From NCBI RefSeq assembly GCF_030463535.1, contig NC_132896.1:25791709-25855708 (forward strand): a DNA stretch of 64,000 nucleotides, given 5' to 3'. The position numbers and the translations under genes were made by a program. Shown in pieces: positions 23,450 to 44,918 of this stretch (position 1 is the stretch's first letter; every line of letters begins with the position of its first letter). Origin of the DNA: Salminus brasiliensis. Its lineage: Eukaryota; Chordata; Actinopteri; Characiformes; Bryconidae. The notes below the pieces were generated by a model, which was not told where the DNA came from, did no database searches, and was given only the letters and a program-made list of their open reading frames with translations.

Positions 23450-24545
23450 AGGGAAAAATTAGTGATACCTTTGGAACTAAGAAAATTAGATGTAATCCTT
23501 ATCAAACTCACAATTATAGACAAACACAATGCAACAACACTAATAACACTAATAGCACAACTAATAACAGACAGTTGATGCCTTTAATTCTGCATATTGA
23601 GTAAACATCCACAGTGCAGGCTAAAAAAAGTAAGTGAACCTCTATGTTAATGACTTCTGCAAAATCTAAATGGCAATTAACTGGGATTCACAAGTACGTT
23701 CCCCCTTTGAGAGAAGCACACAAAGCCTGGTTACTAACATTCTAATCTAACATACTAACATCTTTTCCTCTCAGGAAAGATTGATTCATGTGAACCTTTT
23801 CTCAATGCAAATAACTTGTCCTCAGAAGATGTGTTACAGACAAACCAGAAAAGGCTACAAAAGCCTGCTTAGCAGTGAGCACCCTGTTAAAATCATTCCA
23901 AGTACACAGCAGGCAATGCTGAAGGAGTTGAGAATGAACCAAAGGGTAACAACAAAAGAGAAGGTTCTATATTTAGGTGTTTACTATTAGTAAAGTTCTA
24001 CTGTTTGTAAAGAAAAAAGGACAGTGGATTATAATGTGTCCTGTCAAAACATTGTACAGGAGAATGATAGGGCAACAGTCCATGCCCTCATGCTGAAGAG
24101 GTGTTGGGTTATGCATCAAGACAATGACCCAAAGCACACACGTGAATCAATTAAACAGTTGTTGATAAAGATGATTCGTGTTCTGAAATGGCCAAATCAG
24201 AACAGAAATATTGAGATGCTATGGTGTGACCTAAAAGGGTTGTGCTCGCAAGACATCCCAAAAATATTGACAAACACTTTTGGTAGGAGGTAGGAGTGGT
24301 CCAAAATGCATCTCCACAGCATTTTGCAACTCTCATTTCTAACATTAATTAAGTTATGAATATAAGGATTCACATACTTTTTCTAGCCTGCACTGTGGAT
24401 GCTTACTCAGTGTGCTCGCTACCAGACAGTACAACCGTTTGTGTCGTGTTAGTTTAATTAGATTGTGTTTGGTCACAATATTACTTTTCTACCCAGATCG
24501 TTCCAAAGAGTTCCGATTAGATTTTCAGACAATGACAACACAAAA
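23450..24545 (+). mobile_element. Decayed Tc1-like element with long inverted ends
   Basis: CCACAGTGCAGGCTAAAAAA at 23610 is matched inversely by tttttctagcctgcactgtgg at 24378-24398. The similarity continues outward (gagtaaacat against atgcttactc). A weaker inverse match further out (agacaaacacaat near 23518 against gattgtgtttggtcac near 24460) suggests terminal repeats of roughly 200 bp, as in other fish Tc1-type families. The interior keeps only part of a transposase, annotated separately. Outer limits are approximate. Confidence 0.55.
24024..24293 (+). pseudogene. Tc1-like transposase C-terminal remnant
   Basis: A 90-codon open frame keeps the second catalytic block (W-V-M-H-Q-D-N-D-P-K-H-T) and the final block (L-K-W-P-N-Q-N-R-N-I-E-M-L-W), so the second and third acidic residues survive. 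Within the final block the usual S-P-D-L-N-P-I-E is replaced by N-R-N-I-E. The N-terminal DNA-binding half and the first catalytic acid are gone, probably by internal deletion, since only about 400 bp separate the left terminal repeat from this frame. Confidence 0.75.
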
Positions 24546-26424
24546 AATGATTAGAAAAAAAAAACAAAACAAAAAAAAAAACAACAACTCACACCACTAA
24601 GAAAAATAGCTCTGACCTGTAATTAAGCACTGCTGTATTTGAGCACTAAGGGTCACACTAGTTCATGGATCAGTGTCTCCTTGTCTGTGTTCAGTGAGCT
24701 TAACTGTGCCTACATTGTGAGGTCGGTGCTTCCTCTGTACTAACTGTGTTCTTAAATTTAGGTATACCTACATACATAACATAGACCACATCCTAGCCAT
24801 TTTAATGGGAATAACTAATGGGAGGTCTCAACATTTCTGCATTATAAACAAACTCACTTAAGACTGGGTTGGTGTGGAAAACTCAAATTCTTGAGAAACC
24901 TACATTCTCCAATTCTCCAAGAAGTGGTGGTGAATGGAAGCAGACGTCAAAAGAGTTGAATGCCTCTATAATCTCCCTCACAGAAAACTGATACTCAAAA
25001 TGGGTAGAACTATGCTGCCTCATGTCTGAGACATTGTTTTACTGCATACGTTCACTGGTCGCTCTGGATCTGAAATAAAACGGCTCCACTGGCATTGTTG
25101 ACCTTATGACCCCTGAGTCCGATCGCCACTGCTGTAAAGAAATCAGAGTTAGTAAGCTATTCTACAATTACTGAAACATTTCACCTCTAACCACTCTGAA
25201 TGACTTTGTCTACATCTGATTGACTTTATTGGTGCTGATATTATTGGAATACCCTTTAAAAGAAATGGAAGGTCAGATAAATGGAATATAGCAGATACTA
25301 ATCAAGTCTTGAACGTAACAACACTCATCCAAGCATGTTCTATGATGGGAATGGGAGGTAGATAGCACAATGTTAAACTGGAATTACTCATATCCTAACA
25401 ACAGCATAACAGTATTAGTAATAACTATGTATTAACACCCTACAAGAAATATTTGAACCATTTAGGATGAAAGAGGAAACTGTTTTGGCCACCAAATTAT
25501 TGCTCAACAATTTTGCTTTAATACGATCAAGACGTTAACTGTTAAATAAGGCCACACCAAGCACCCTGTTACACAATTATTAGCTTAAAAATACAGTAGA
25601 ACTGATTTTAAAGTACTACTACTAAATCTCTTTTTGTTTTTTTTGTTTTTTTTTAATAAAGTTGTTTGTAATTTCGGAAACGGTTCTTCAGAATTGTATT
25701 TCATTCAGATAGAGGCCACACTGATGATGGGGTTTTTAATGTAAAGCTGTAGAAAAATCTACTGAATTATTGGATTTTTAAAAAAAATATTTATTTACAT
25801 TTAAGGTTCTGCACATATTCAAATTGAAGCATATTTGTGGCATTAACCATGTTTTAAATTGACATGTTTCATTGAAGCTCATGTTCAGGAAGGAAAACAA
25901 ATACAGAAAAGTTAAACTTTAACAGATTCTATGTTTCACTCACTTTATACTGTTAGGATAGAAATAGCACTGATAATAATGCAAAAAAAAAATACTTAGA
26001 AATGCTTGTATTTGTATCCAGTTAGACTGACTGACTGGTGGTGTTAAAACCGACACCGGGTGTGTATACATTTCTAATATAATCAGTAAAGTCAGCCCTA
26101 CTGTAAATCGTTTCCCCTTGAATTACAAATGAATGTGTTTCAATAATAAAGTAATGTTAATTTATAGGCACACAAATTTCCTTCTGGAATCAATAGTCAA
26201 TATCAAAAGTATTTCTGATTCTATATATATATATATATATATCTATATATATATCTCAACTCAATAAGGCTGCTGTATCTTAGCTTCTGAGATCTGCTCA
26301 TTACTCGTAAAGAAATCCACATCTGCCATCTAGTGTCTAGAATTTGTATTACTGTTCAAGAGCAGCACTGACTCTCAGCCACTTACTGTCAAAAAGATAA
26401 AGACCACGAGACCACGTCAAACTG
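24546..26424. other. Intergenic tract downstream of MAGT1, nothing coding
   Basis: AT-rich, with A/C-rich low-complexity sequence at 24550-24590 and an AT microsatellite at 26223-26255. No exon-like frame is supported on either strand. Confidence 0.45.
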
Positions 26425-27015
26425 GCAATTAAGGCACTTTTAATGGAAAAAAAGCATCACCTGAGGCATTACACAGAGCAGCACCTAGAAATTCAGCATA
26501 GTCATAAAAGTCACTTTGTGTCACACTGACCACGAGCAGGTTTACCACAAGCACTGTAGCCCAAAGATCATCAGAAGATCACAATGAAAACACCACTCTA
26601 AAACGCTCAGTCCAATAGATTAGATGATCTTAATACTATGATACTTTTGGAAAACTCAACCCCAGGTCCGTCCGTACATTCATATTCTCCCAGACTATAG
26701 CTCAGAAAACCACATTTACACTGAACGACGGACTGCTTCGCTTTGACTTTGGAACACTCAGTATGTACATTTGTCAGGAGGTAGAATGGAAAGCACTTTG
26801 CCTGCCCTCATGCATCTTCCATCTTCTAAGCTTTTGCCCTTTAAACCAGCCAAACGTATACTGGAAGTGTATTATTGTACCGCATATCCCACCTTTAACA
26901 ATGCATTCACTAGCAAGCAATACATGTGGTGGGTTTGATTTAACCATTCAGATCTAATCACTTTTCTGGAACCCTCAGAGGAACATACTAAATGAGTTAC
27001 CAAATCTCTTCTCTG

Positions 27016-27046
<31 letters not shown>

Positions 27047-27269
27047 CACTTTTAAAAATGTAGAATCAGAATCTTCTATTGGAAATATTCTCCACATTCA
27101 TTTAAATAAAAAACAAAAAGAGAGAAAAAAAAGACAACAAAAACATTCCTATATCAACCATTACTGGGAACTGATAAGGCACTTAGAACTGCAGAAACTT
27201 CGGCTTAAAATTTGGTTCTTGATAAATTAATCTTCTGTCGAAGGCCTGCAATGTTCTTAAGGTCTGCAT
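26425..27269 (-). other. MAGT1: Probable MAGT1 3' untranslated region
   Basis: The minus-strand region after the MAGT1 stop contains the signal ATTAAA (tttaat at 26438-26443 on the plus strand), followed downstream by a T/GT-rich stretch (minus-strand reading of 26370-26425). This would give a 3' UTR of about 850 nt. An A-run near 27021-27046 on the plus strand lies inside it. The cleavage position is inferred, not shown. Confidence 0.45.
26438..26443 (-). terminator. MAGT1: Candidate MAGT1 polyadenylation signal ATTAAA
   Basis: Plus strand tttaat reads ATTAAA on the minus strand, with a GT/T-rich tract beginning about 20 bases downstream. It is the best-placed signal I found after the MAGT1 stop codon. 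Confidence 0.4.
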
Positions 27270-36106
<8,837 letters not shown>

Positions 36107-36260
36107 TGCTGAACTGAAGCTGCCACTAAGAGCGGCGACGGCAGGGCAGGAAACTCTCTGTAACTTTCCTATTGGCTGGCTGCGCTGATGCTAACGGGAG
36201 GGAAGCTTTTCAAAATAAAAGTCACGAGGCCTCTAACTGTGGGCCAATGCCGATTATTGA
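36107..36260 (-). promoter_or_regulatory. MAGT1: MAGT1 5' UTR and proximal promoter
   Basis: Upstream of the MAGT1 start codon is a CpG-containing block (agagcggcgacggcagggca) with ATTGG at 36171-36175, which is a CCAAT box on the minus strand about 65 bases from the start codon. No TATA box is evident. The transcription start is not determined. Confidence 0.5.
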
Positions 36261-36839
36261 TATTTTTTTTCGTAGACGGATGTTCAGATGCCGATATTGA
36301 AACATTTATTAAACGTTGACATTGGGGCTACATCTAGGTCACTGTCATGCAAAGTCTCTCATTTCCAAAAATACAAAAAAAAGTCCTTAGCTTTCATTGG
36401 AAGTCAATGTTAAAAGATTTTATTCCAAGCCACGTTAACCATTTGTATCATACTCTTCATCATGAAAGTTTATGCATAATATAAAGAAAACACATAATAT
36501 AAAGATTCAATGTCAATGGAAAAGATTCAAAGATTCAAAGATTCAATGGAAAAAGTGAAAAACAAAAGGCACAAAATGGAGATACATGGCATGACAATGA
36601 TAATTTACTTCTTTATTATTACAAATGCATTAATAAAAAATAAAATAAATTGTAGGATTTAACACTGATACACATTCGCATTGCTAATTAACTCTTTAAA
36701 CAGCCTACGGCTCATTGCTGGGCCAACAGTGTTATTACAAACTTTTATTACCAAAGAATACCCCCACCAGTTAGTACAGAAGTCCCTGTAGTTACTGAGT
36801 AATACACTTTAGCGTGTAATAAACCTTGCTGCATTAAGG
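36261..36839. other. Intergenic between MAGT1 and the LINE 3' end
   Basis: AT-rich, no gene seen. It includes a small tandem run of AAAGATTC units at 36500-36550. Confidence 0.45.
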
Positions 36840-36844
36840 GGTTA

Positions 36845-37039
36845 AGAACATTTCAGATCATTGGAGTCTCATTGGAGCGACCAGCATTGTGGATGACTCC
36901 ACCCACCCTTCACACAAACTGTTCTCCCTCCTGCCATCAGGAAGAAGGTATCGCAGCATCCGGTCCAACACAACCAGACTCTGCAACGGCTATTTCCCAC
37001 AAGCAATCCGACTTCACAGACTAAACGCATGGACTCCTC

Positions 37040-37081
<42 letters not shown>

Positions 37082-37496
37082 CATTTACCCAATGTGAATC
37101 CCAGACATTGTGAAAGCATTGCACTACATACTACCTCACTACATCACTTTCTATTGACTATTGGCACATTTATTATTGTGCATAAATTGCATTTTGCACA
37201 TACCTATTTTTTAATAGCTGCTATGCTGCTACTATTTTTAAGATTTTTAAGATAGTATGCACATTTTATCGCACAACCCTATTTCCCACTGCTGTCTCAG
37301 TCTCTGTTTTATTTATTTACACTTTCTAGTCTGCACTCTGTGTCTCGTCTGCACTGTCTGCACTTGTTCTGTGTTGCACTTGTGTTTCTATCTGCACTGT
37401 GTCTATGTTGCACCACAGCCCTGGAGGAACGTTGTTTCGTTTCACTGTGTACTCTGTATATAGTTGAAATGACAATAAAGCCTCTTGACTTGAGAT
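36845..37496 (+). mobile_element. 3' end of a non-LTR retrotransposon (CR1/Rex-like)
   Basis: The open frame near 36880-37030 encodes the end of a reverse-transcriptase protein, D-D-S-T-H-P-S-H-K-L-F-S-L-L-P-S-G-R-R-Y, then R-S-I-R-S-N-T-T-R-L. This is the usual last segment of fish CR1/Rex-type LINE ORF2. A 3' UTR follows with an AC array (37043-37073), repeated TCTGCACTG-type words, and an AATGACAATAAAGCCTCTTG end. The element is heavily 5'-truncated, which is normal for target-primed insertion. Confidence 0.75.
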
Positions 37497-38285
37497 TTGA
37501 GCTGACTGTATACAACAGGCCTACATGAATAAGTGAGTGGGAGTTAGAGGCTAATAGAGGATGATGAGTGTGTGTTGTTACGTATTTTTTGAATACAGTG
37601 AGACACCATTGTATGCAGTTGTAATGAATGAATCCTAAAAGAAAAAAAGGAAAGGTAACCACGAATCTAAGATATTAACATTTACTTCAGAGCAGATGAA
37701 CAGGGAGGGCTCATTCCTCTCTGGCTTATCTCCTGTTGCTGTGTCCCGCTTGTTGTCCCAATGTTCTATATTCTTGTGGCCCAATCTCACTTTTTCTTTT
37801 TCGGTTCTGCAAACACAGCAAAAGTGTCCTGAAAACAACCTTCAGCAGAACATAAACACCATTATATCAACCAGTCTCCAAGGTCTGAACGAATGGTTAT
37901 CAGAAATGGTGACACAGCCAAAACAGAATAGAGAAATATGATGTTCAATCCCTGATTTGAGCAAGACAGACACTACGTGGAGAGGAAACTCTTAATGTGG
38001 TACTTTAACAAGAAATAGTTTCAGATTGAAAATTACATGATTTTCTCCTATTAATCCCTTATGCACCACAAATTTTATTACACAGATTTTATTTATAGGG
38101 GTTAGCATTTGGTACATACTAAGAAAATGTATTATTATTTTTTAAATACTAAACAAAAAAAGCATTTGAATAGGGCCAAGGACATAAACACAGTGTCGCT
38201 GATGTGAAGCTGAGTGAGCGAGTTACTAGCCAGGTCTCTGTCTTTATGACATGTGTCACAAATATGTTTTCTAAAAGAACGACAT

Positions 38286-38709
38286 TATATGGGCAAAAAT
38301 ATTGGGACACCTGCTCATTCTGTGTTTCTTCCGAAATCAAGGGTATTCAAATACATTCATCCTGCTTATGTTGAAGTAATTGTTTCTGCTGTCCGGGTAA
38401 AAAGGCTTTCTGCAAGATTTTGGGGCACTACTTTGATTGCATTTAAAGTGAGAAGAGCGTTAGTGAGGTCGGGATCTCATCTCCAACTCCCCAACTTATC
38501 CTAAAAGTAGTGAGTGCAGCACCATCATTTCAGACAATGCAGTTCCACTGCTCCACAGCTCAACACAGAGGGCCTTGTATGCCTCTAGCCCATGCCTGGC
38601 ATTAGGCACAGTGCTAATAGGTTCATGTGTCAGCAAGGGGTGCAGCTTGAAACAGCTCAATGCATTAGAATTCATTAGAAGGGGTGTCCACAAATATTTG
38701 GACAAAAAT
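38286..38709 (+). mobile_element. Non-autonomous DNA transposon with terminal inverted repeats
   Basis: The left end TATATGGGCAAAAATATTGG, then gacacct, is matched by the inverse of ggggtgtccacaaatatttg, then gacaaaa, at the right. The length is about 424 bp and no protein is encoded. The interior (gcattta.agtgagaagagcgttagtgaggtcggg and cagttccactgctccacagc) is shared with many short fish elements of Tc1-like type. A truncated relative lies at 31130-31298. Confidence 0.7.
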
Positions 38710-39039
38710 CAGATGCCTGCTTCTTATCACCAACCACATGAACAATTCTGATAGGGAGCATTCCTCTGGAACAGAGCATTTTTCATAAGAACAACTAACT
38801 TTGTAACTTCACAGGAGCTGGGATTTAGTAAATGAGGAGTGGCCCTTACTGAAGCTCTTCCTTGCCTTTAACTTTAACAGAAAAAAAAATCACAGCCTAC
38901 AGTTTAGAAAAGATGAATGTGTGAGACTCATTGTGTAGCTGGGGATATCATGCTCATAACTGTACATGATTTATGAACATATTATTATATAAGAAGCCTG
39001 AAAATTTAACTTTTGTCATAAATCGTTTAGCAGACTGGC
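38710..39039. other. Intergenic upstream of THOC2
   Basis: No gene or repeat is recognised. An A run occurs at 38881-38889. Confidence 0.4.
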
Positions 39040-39146
39040 TAGCTGCCCCATCCTCCGGCTTCCCGGCATGCCCGTTTTTATACTGCCCCGCTGACCCGAC
39101 GCTGTGCCGCTCAACATCCGGGCGGAGCGCGGTTGTGGTGGGGAAG
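39040..39146 (+). promoter_or_regulatory. THOC2: THOC2 promoter and 5' UTR, CpG-rich, YY1-like site at the start codon
   Basis: The block before the THOC2 start codon is CpG-rich (ccgacgctgtgccgc, catccgggcggagcgcggtt), unlike its AT-rich surroundings, and has no TATA box. The start codon lies in AAGATGGCGGC (39144-39154), which fits the YY1 consensus often found just downstream of initiation sites in housekeeping genes with short 5' UTRs. The transcription start is therefore probably very close to the ATG. Confidence 0.6.
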
Positions 39147-39211
39147 ATGGCGGCGTCGGTCCTCCCTACTGACTGGATCAAAAACTGGGAAAAATCGGGC
39201 AAAAATGATTT
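39147..39211 (+). CDS. THOC2: THOC2 coding exon 1
   Basis: Encodes [20 protein letters not shown] plus D and two bases, and ends before gtgagtac. The next base of exon 2 completes phenylalanine. Confidence 0.95.
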
Positions 39212-42200
39212 GTGAGTACACTCTCCGCAGCTGCCAACACCAGCCAGCTTTATCGCGCACGTTGTTCCTCGCAGGCGGTACCTGGTGTTGGAGGCCGGTG
39301 AATCCAGTGCAGCGCTACTTTCCTCATTGTCGCGTCTGCTCGGTTCCCCGGTTCACTCGCTGCCTCCTCAGTCTGTTAGCTTTAGCAAGCTGGCTAGCTC
39401 AGACACCAGTGTCTTAACCTGTGTGTAAATAGGAGCGGTGGCTGGTTTGCTAGCTGAATACACCATGTGTACAAGTTTCTGAACACTATGGGTTCCCCAA
39501 CGCTAAATGCTAGCTAGCTACCTACCATCGGTGCCGATTGTCTGCGGCTACCGTAGCTAGCTTGCCGTATAGAGACAGCTAAAGCTAGCTAGCTAGCTAA
39601 CTAACGCTAGCAGGCTGGCTAGCTAGCTAGCTAGCTAACGTTAGACGTAGCTAGCTGAAGTGTTAGTTAGCTAAGTGATAGCATGAGCTAGCTAGCTAGC
39701 TCTGTAAATATAAAATCAGGTGTGATGGTGTCGCTCGTTTTAAACTCCTCCTGATATTACATAACTACATAGCTGGATAAATAAAGCTAATATAGCTAGC
39801 TGGTATGTTTGACACTTGCTCGGTCGTGGTTGGTTGCCAGGTCACAGTGTTTACTACCATTAGCTGGCTAATAAAACATGGTGTCTGAAAGCAGCGAACG
39901 GGCAATAAAACGTGGATTAACTGTGGATAATAAAACGCAGCGATTGACTAATAAAATAGATGTTAATCACTGAAATATATCTATGCTAGCTAGTAAGCGT
40001 GATTAACACGACGACCAGAACTCAGATTGCCAGCTAGCCAGGGAGTTATCTATCTGGCTAGTGTTAAGAAGGTGGCAGTCTGTTCCCCGCCAACAGGTTC
40101 AGCAGGGAACATTAGTGGCTGTTAGCTAGCTAGCTTGTGTTAGCCATCTTTCTCTGGCGAGCTTGTATTGTTTTAAGGTAGCTAGCTAGCTAGTTATATT
40201 GTAGTCGTCCTTTTGGTGCAGACCCATCTGTACCTAGCTTTCTAGTGGCCTTGCTGAACTTTTTAGTGGATGTGTGACTTAAGCAGATGAGCAGTTGCTG
40301 AGATCTGGTCGTTCAGAGGCTACTGTACAGGCGAGAGGCTTCAGATGGACAGATACTAGGATAGCCTCTACACTGGCTAGCAGTGCTGCACGTTTCTGCT
40401 GCGCCTTGTCTGATGCTGCAGATAAAGTGGGAACTCGTGTTTGACAGTCATTCTGGATTACATTTCTACATGGATAATATTACAGGTGGACACCTCCCCC
40501 TGTAAACCCCAAAACATACAACTGAACTGTACCAAACCGGACTGAACAGCTATTTTGCACTCTGCCTATTTGCACACCTGTACAGATGTTTTTTTCTTTT
40601 CTGTAAATATATTTTCAGCTCTTTATTACCTTTAGTACTTTTTACTTTTTTAATTGATCCCCTACCCTATTTATTGTTTAGTGTCATTTACTTTTTACTT
40701 TTTTAATTGATCCCCTACCCTATTTATTGTTTAGTGTCATTTTCCTTTAGTTTAAGACTGTGTTCTGTGTTTTTTGTTACTTGTCATACGTGTTGCTCTC
40801 ACCAAGACAAATTCCTTGTATGTGTAACATACTGGGTGAAATAAAGAGATTCTGATTCTGATTCTGATTAAGAGTCCTAGTTGTGTGTGGTTTGTAGTTT
40901 GGGGGTACTGCCAACTTGGGATGATGCTCTGCGTGCAGGGACTCACTGTTTTTTCTAATGTATTTCTCAGCCTGCAGCTATGTCAGGACCTGGCAGGGAA
41001 ACCCAGCAGTGAAGTGTTCCTTAAAGGTGAGTATGAGGATGAATGTGGGCGTGTGATGGAGTTCATTAAGTTCAGAGATCTTGACTGTTGTCAGTTAGTT
41101 ATTCCTGCTTGAGTAATGGCCTAAAATGATCGATGATGGGTCTGGATTCATAAAGCAGTATAATGTGAGAATTGCTATTTAATTCTACTGCGCTCCACCT
41201 GCAGTCAGGACATGTGTCTCACTCTTAAAGACGCCTCTAAAGGACACACTTTTTTGGACAAGCTGAGAGAGACAAATGCGGCATCGGAAAGTGAAAGAAG
41301 CATGTGAACAGACACAGTAAAGTAATACAGTACAGGATTTAACACGCATGACTCGAGTGGTGTGTTGTCCTGCCTGCTTCACCAGAGTTGCTTAGTGCAG
41401 AAAGGGGTGGCTGTGGAGTCTGCATTAACGTAGACCAAAGGTAGCAGTAATGGCGCTCAGAGGTTGCTCATAACTAAGATCATATTTTACTTCCATTCTC
41501 CACTTCCATCATCTATGGAGACCCTCTTGAATATAGTCTTTCACTTAGGATTAGGAAATTCATATTGATGTGATGCATATCAGTATTGCAGTCAGTTCTA
41601 AGAAATGGCTGAATCACAGTGAAGAAAGCTATGCTCCTGGTGTTTACCCAGTGCTTTAATTTTTGTTTACTAATGTTATTATTCTCCTCTGTGCTTCAGA
41701 TCTGCATATTCTTGTTTAAATGTGTTTTGGCTCTGACCTGTGTACAACTGAATAATAAACCTGCTTGCTAGGTTTCTGAAGAAGCACGTCTTGCATAGTT
41801 GAGAACTGTATTGGTTTATACAGTGCTTAAAACTTTAAAAAGATTGTTTATGCATTACCTTTTGTAATTAGCTATCTCTTCATTTTGTGGTGAACTTGGT
41901 GCCTTTCTGTTCTGTAGATCTCCAGACGGCCTTGTATGAGCTTTGCTGGCATGTCGTCCAGGGCAGCCTCAAGGTTGATGTGGCCGCCAGCCTTCTGGCC
42001 GATGTTATGGTGAGTGTGGACCAGCTTTTCTATGCTTCAGTATAGTGAGCTTTTAAATTAAACCAGAAAATCCTTGAGTCTGTAGCTAAACAGCCACTTA
42101 CAAAATGCATACACCTCTGAAACCACTCTGCCCTGAGCTACTAGACTTTAGAAATCCTTTAAACATGTGTATTTCCCAGTGGTGTGATCATTTTAAGCGT

Positions 42201-44876
42201 TGGCACCCTCCCAAAAAGACATGCTCAATTCATTCTTGGCTGGGAGTCTAAGCAAAAAAAAATAAAAAAATAAAAAAATAATTTAGCCTCACTCTTTGGG
42301 TGGGTAGGCTAGGCCTCCCTCTCTCTCATCACTCAGCGAGACACTAGCTTATGCTAGCTGTTAGCTTATTATCTGTTAGCTGATGTAACAGACTTGGCAG
42401 TTAGTGATCTCCTCCATATGTGTTGAACTGTCTGATGATGTTTGTTAGTGTCAGTTCAAAACATGCAGTTTGCTGATTTAATATATTTCACTAAGGCTGT
42501 GCCAGTGTGTGGGAATTAGCAATAAGATTGAGGTGACTGTCTTGGGAAGAAATATTTAGAATTTGGCTTCCTAATCATGTGTTCAAAATAGAGCTCAGGA
42601 ATATGGCAATATTTTTTCGTATTGTGATACGTTTTGTTATCGTGATACACTCTGCTTTTCTAAGCATATTGGATACAGTTAGTGCTTAATAAACACTGCT
42701 CAGCTACACTTCATTACAAACAGTTTAATTAATTAGTTGTGGTTTAATTATTGTAGCAGATCTTGAATAAAATCACTGTACTCAGAATGGAAGAGTATCT
42801 GAACAGTAGCTTTTAAGACTCTGTTGCTTCTGATGTATTTAGTCTGTGATTACATGTATTGTGATAAATATTGTGATAGTATTTTTACCATGTCCAGCAA
42901 TTACTAGCATTTATTACAAATTAAAAATAATGGGTGCTTATAGGCTTGTGCAATGATGATGGTGATTATTATTATTAAATATATATTGAAGTGTTTACAG
43001 ACCTCTATAAAAGTAAAAATGTTGACGTGAGGTGAAGGGTGCCTTTTGTAATTTTATATTTAAGTATCTTTTTAAAGAAACGCTTTGGAAAATTGGAATT
43101 TCTTGCTCTTGGAACCCCACCCCCCCTTCAGTCAAGAAGTATAGTTCGTGCTTTGAACGATTGCTAAAGCATACGTTAATAAAAATTTTACATAATTACA
43201 GAAATACAGGATTTTACATAAACATGAATCAGCCTATGCAGCGTTACACTGTTCTTCAGAGCGTTACCCCGCTCGATTTACCAGACCTACATAATGCAGT
43301 TAGCAGCAAGCTAAGCCCAGATTAGCAACAGTAACGCTGTTCTCTCTATCACATTTATTATTATGTGAATGGAGAATGACTGTAAAATGACTGTAAAAAA
43401 ACTGTTTTTAAGGTAAAGATGCTACATGATTTTCCTTTTACGCTGCAAACAAGTCAGTCTGTACTTACTGCATATCCAGTCAGAGATGTACTGTTTGAAT
43501 CATATTTATCACATTTTACACTGCATTTACATTCATATCTTGCAGCCCTAATTGGAGTTTAGTCTCAGTATCTCTGTATCCGGGCTGTGTAGGACGATGC
43601 ACACCTAGAACACATTAGCACATTAAGTTTGTTTGAAGTAGGCAGGCGTTTGGCCATTTTGCTTTTATTCGCCTGCTTGTTAATTTTTTAAGACCATGCA
43701 TTAAATATTCACAAGATTACTGTTATCTCACTGTATGGGGTGAGGCTTTCACTTGTCTGGGGGGAGAAGCAAAGCTTTTGTTATGCAGTTTGAAATACTT
43801 GTGATAAAAGATGCAGTAGGCTTGATATCCTCGCTGTCACGCAAATCCCTGCTATGTCCTTATTTCACACTTTCAATTTCTGACAAGTTAAATCGGGCAG
43901 CTGTGCTTAATGTTGTCAATGTACTGCCATTTTTCTTTCAGGTTTTCTCTAAAGTTCTCTAAAATTTTTAGTTTTTAGCTTTTTAAATCTATAAATAGTT
44001 TAGTTGAAATAGCACCTGCTTTTATTCAGTACCACTATGTATCTGCTCCATAAGCTCAGTCCTTTCTGGCTTCAGTCTGGTTGGTTCCATTCAGCTGCCG
44101 TTTATATAAAAAACAAATGTGACTCTGTAGCAAAATAGGTTTCCCCAAGGCATGAGAGAACCTGAAATTAGCACAAAAACAAGGTGGTTTGTACACTGGG
44201 CAATGTTTAGATGGCGTACTACAGCAACACGACCACCTGCGAAGATAACACAGGTGTCCCTACAGGGACTGACGGCAGTGTTTCAGTTTTTAAGTGGAGC
44301 TGTATGGTCCGCAGGCATGAAGCAGCCTTTATTAAGCGTTGGTAGCTTTAAAAAAAAAAAAGCTTTGTGAATCTGTTGTTCTTGTTGCTGCTAAATGCAG
44401 TCCTCATTAAAGCGACATATTGGTCTACCTGCTACCTTCGAATTTTCAATGAATGTGATTAAGAGAAAGGTTAAGGCTAGAATTTGGGGGTTTACCCTGA
44501 TTAACAGTGCCAGTGTGTGTGTGTTCATGTGCTTGATTTAATATAAACCATATCTAATTACTCTTCAGCCATTGTTTTGTACATTTCTCTGTGTAGGAGA
44601 TACTGTAGATCTCACACACATTGATAAGGGGTAAAAATACCCCACTGCACTGTTATGCTGATTCTTGCTATGCTCTTTTTTTTTTTTTTTGTGGGCAGTG
44701 GTGGCTCAGCGGTTAGAGCGCCGGGATATCGATAACAGGGTTGTGGGTTCGATTCCCGGGCTCGGCAAGCTGCCACTGTTGGGCCCTTGAGCAAGGCCCT
44801 TTACCCTCTCTGCTCCCCGGGCGCTGGAGTTGGCTGCCCACCGCTCTGGGTGTGTGTGTGTACTCACTGCCCCTAA

Positions 44877-44918
<42 letters not shown>

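Larger units (their letters stand above)
39212..40970 (+). other. THOC2: THOC2 intron 1 with GCTA-rich clusters
   Basis: The first intron has unusually dense GCTA/CTAG tetranucleotide runs at about 39508-39680, 39688-39705, 40122-40135 and 40178-40194, and a LINE 3' end at 40490-40870. No extra exon is seen. Confidence 0.7.
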
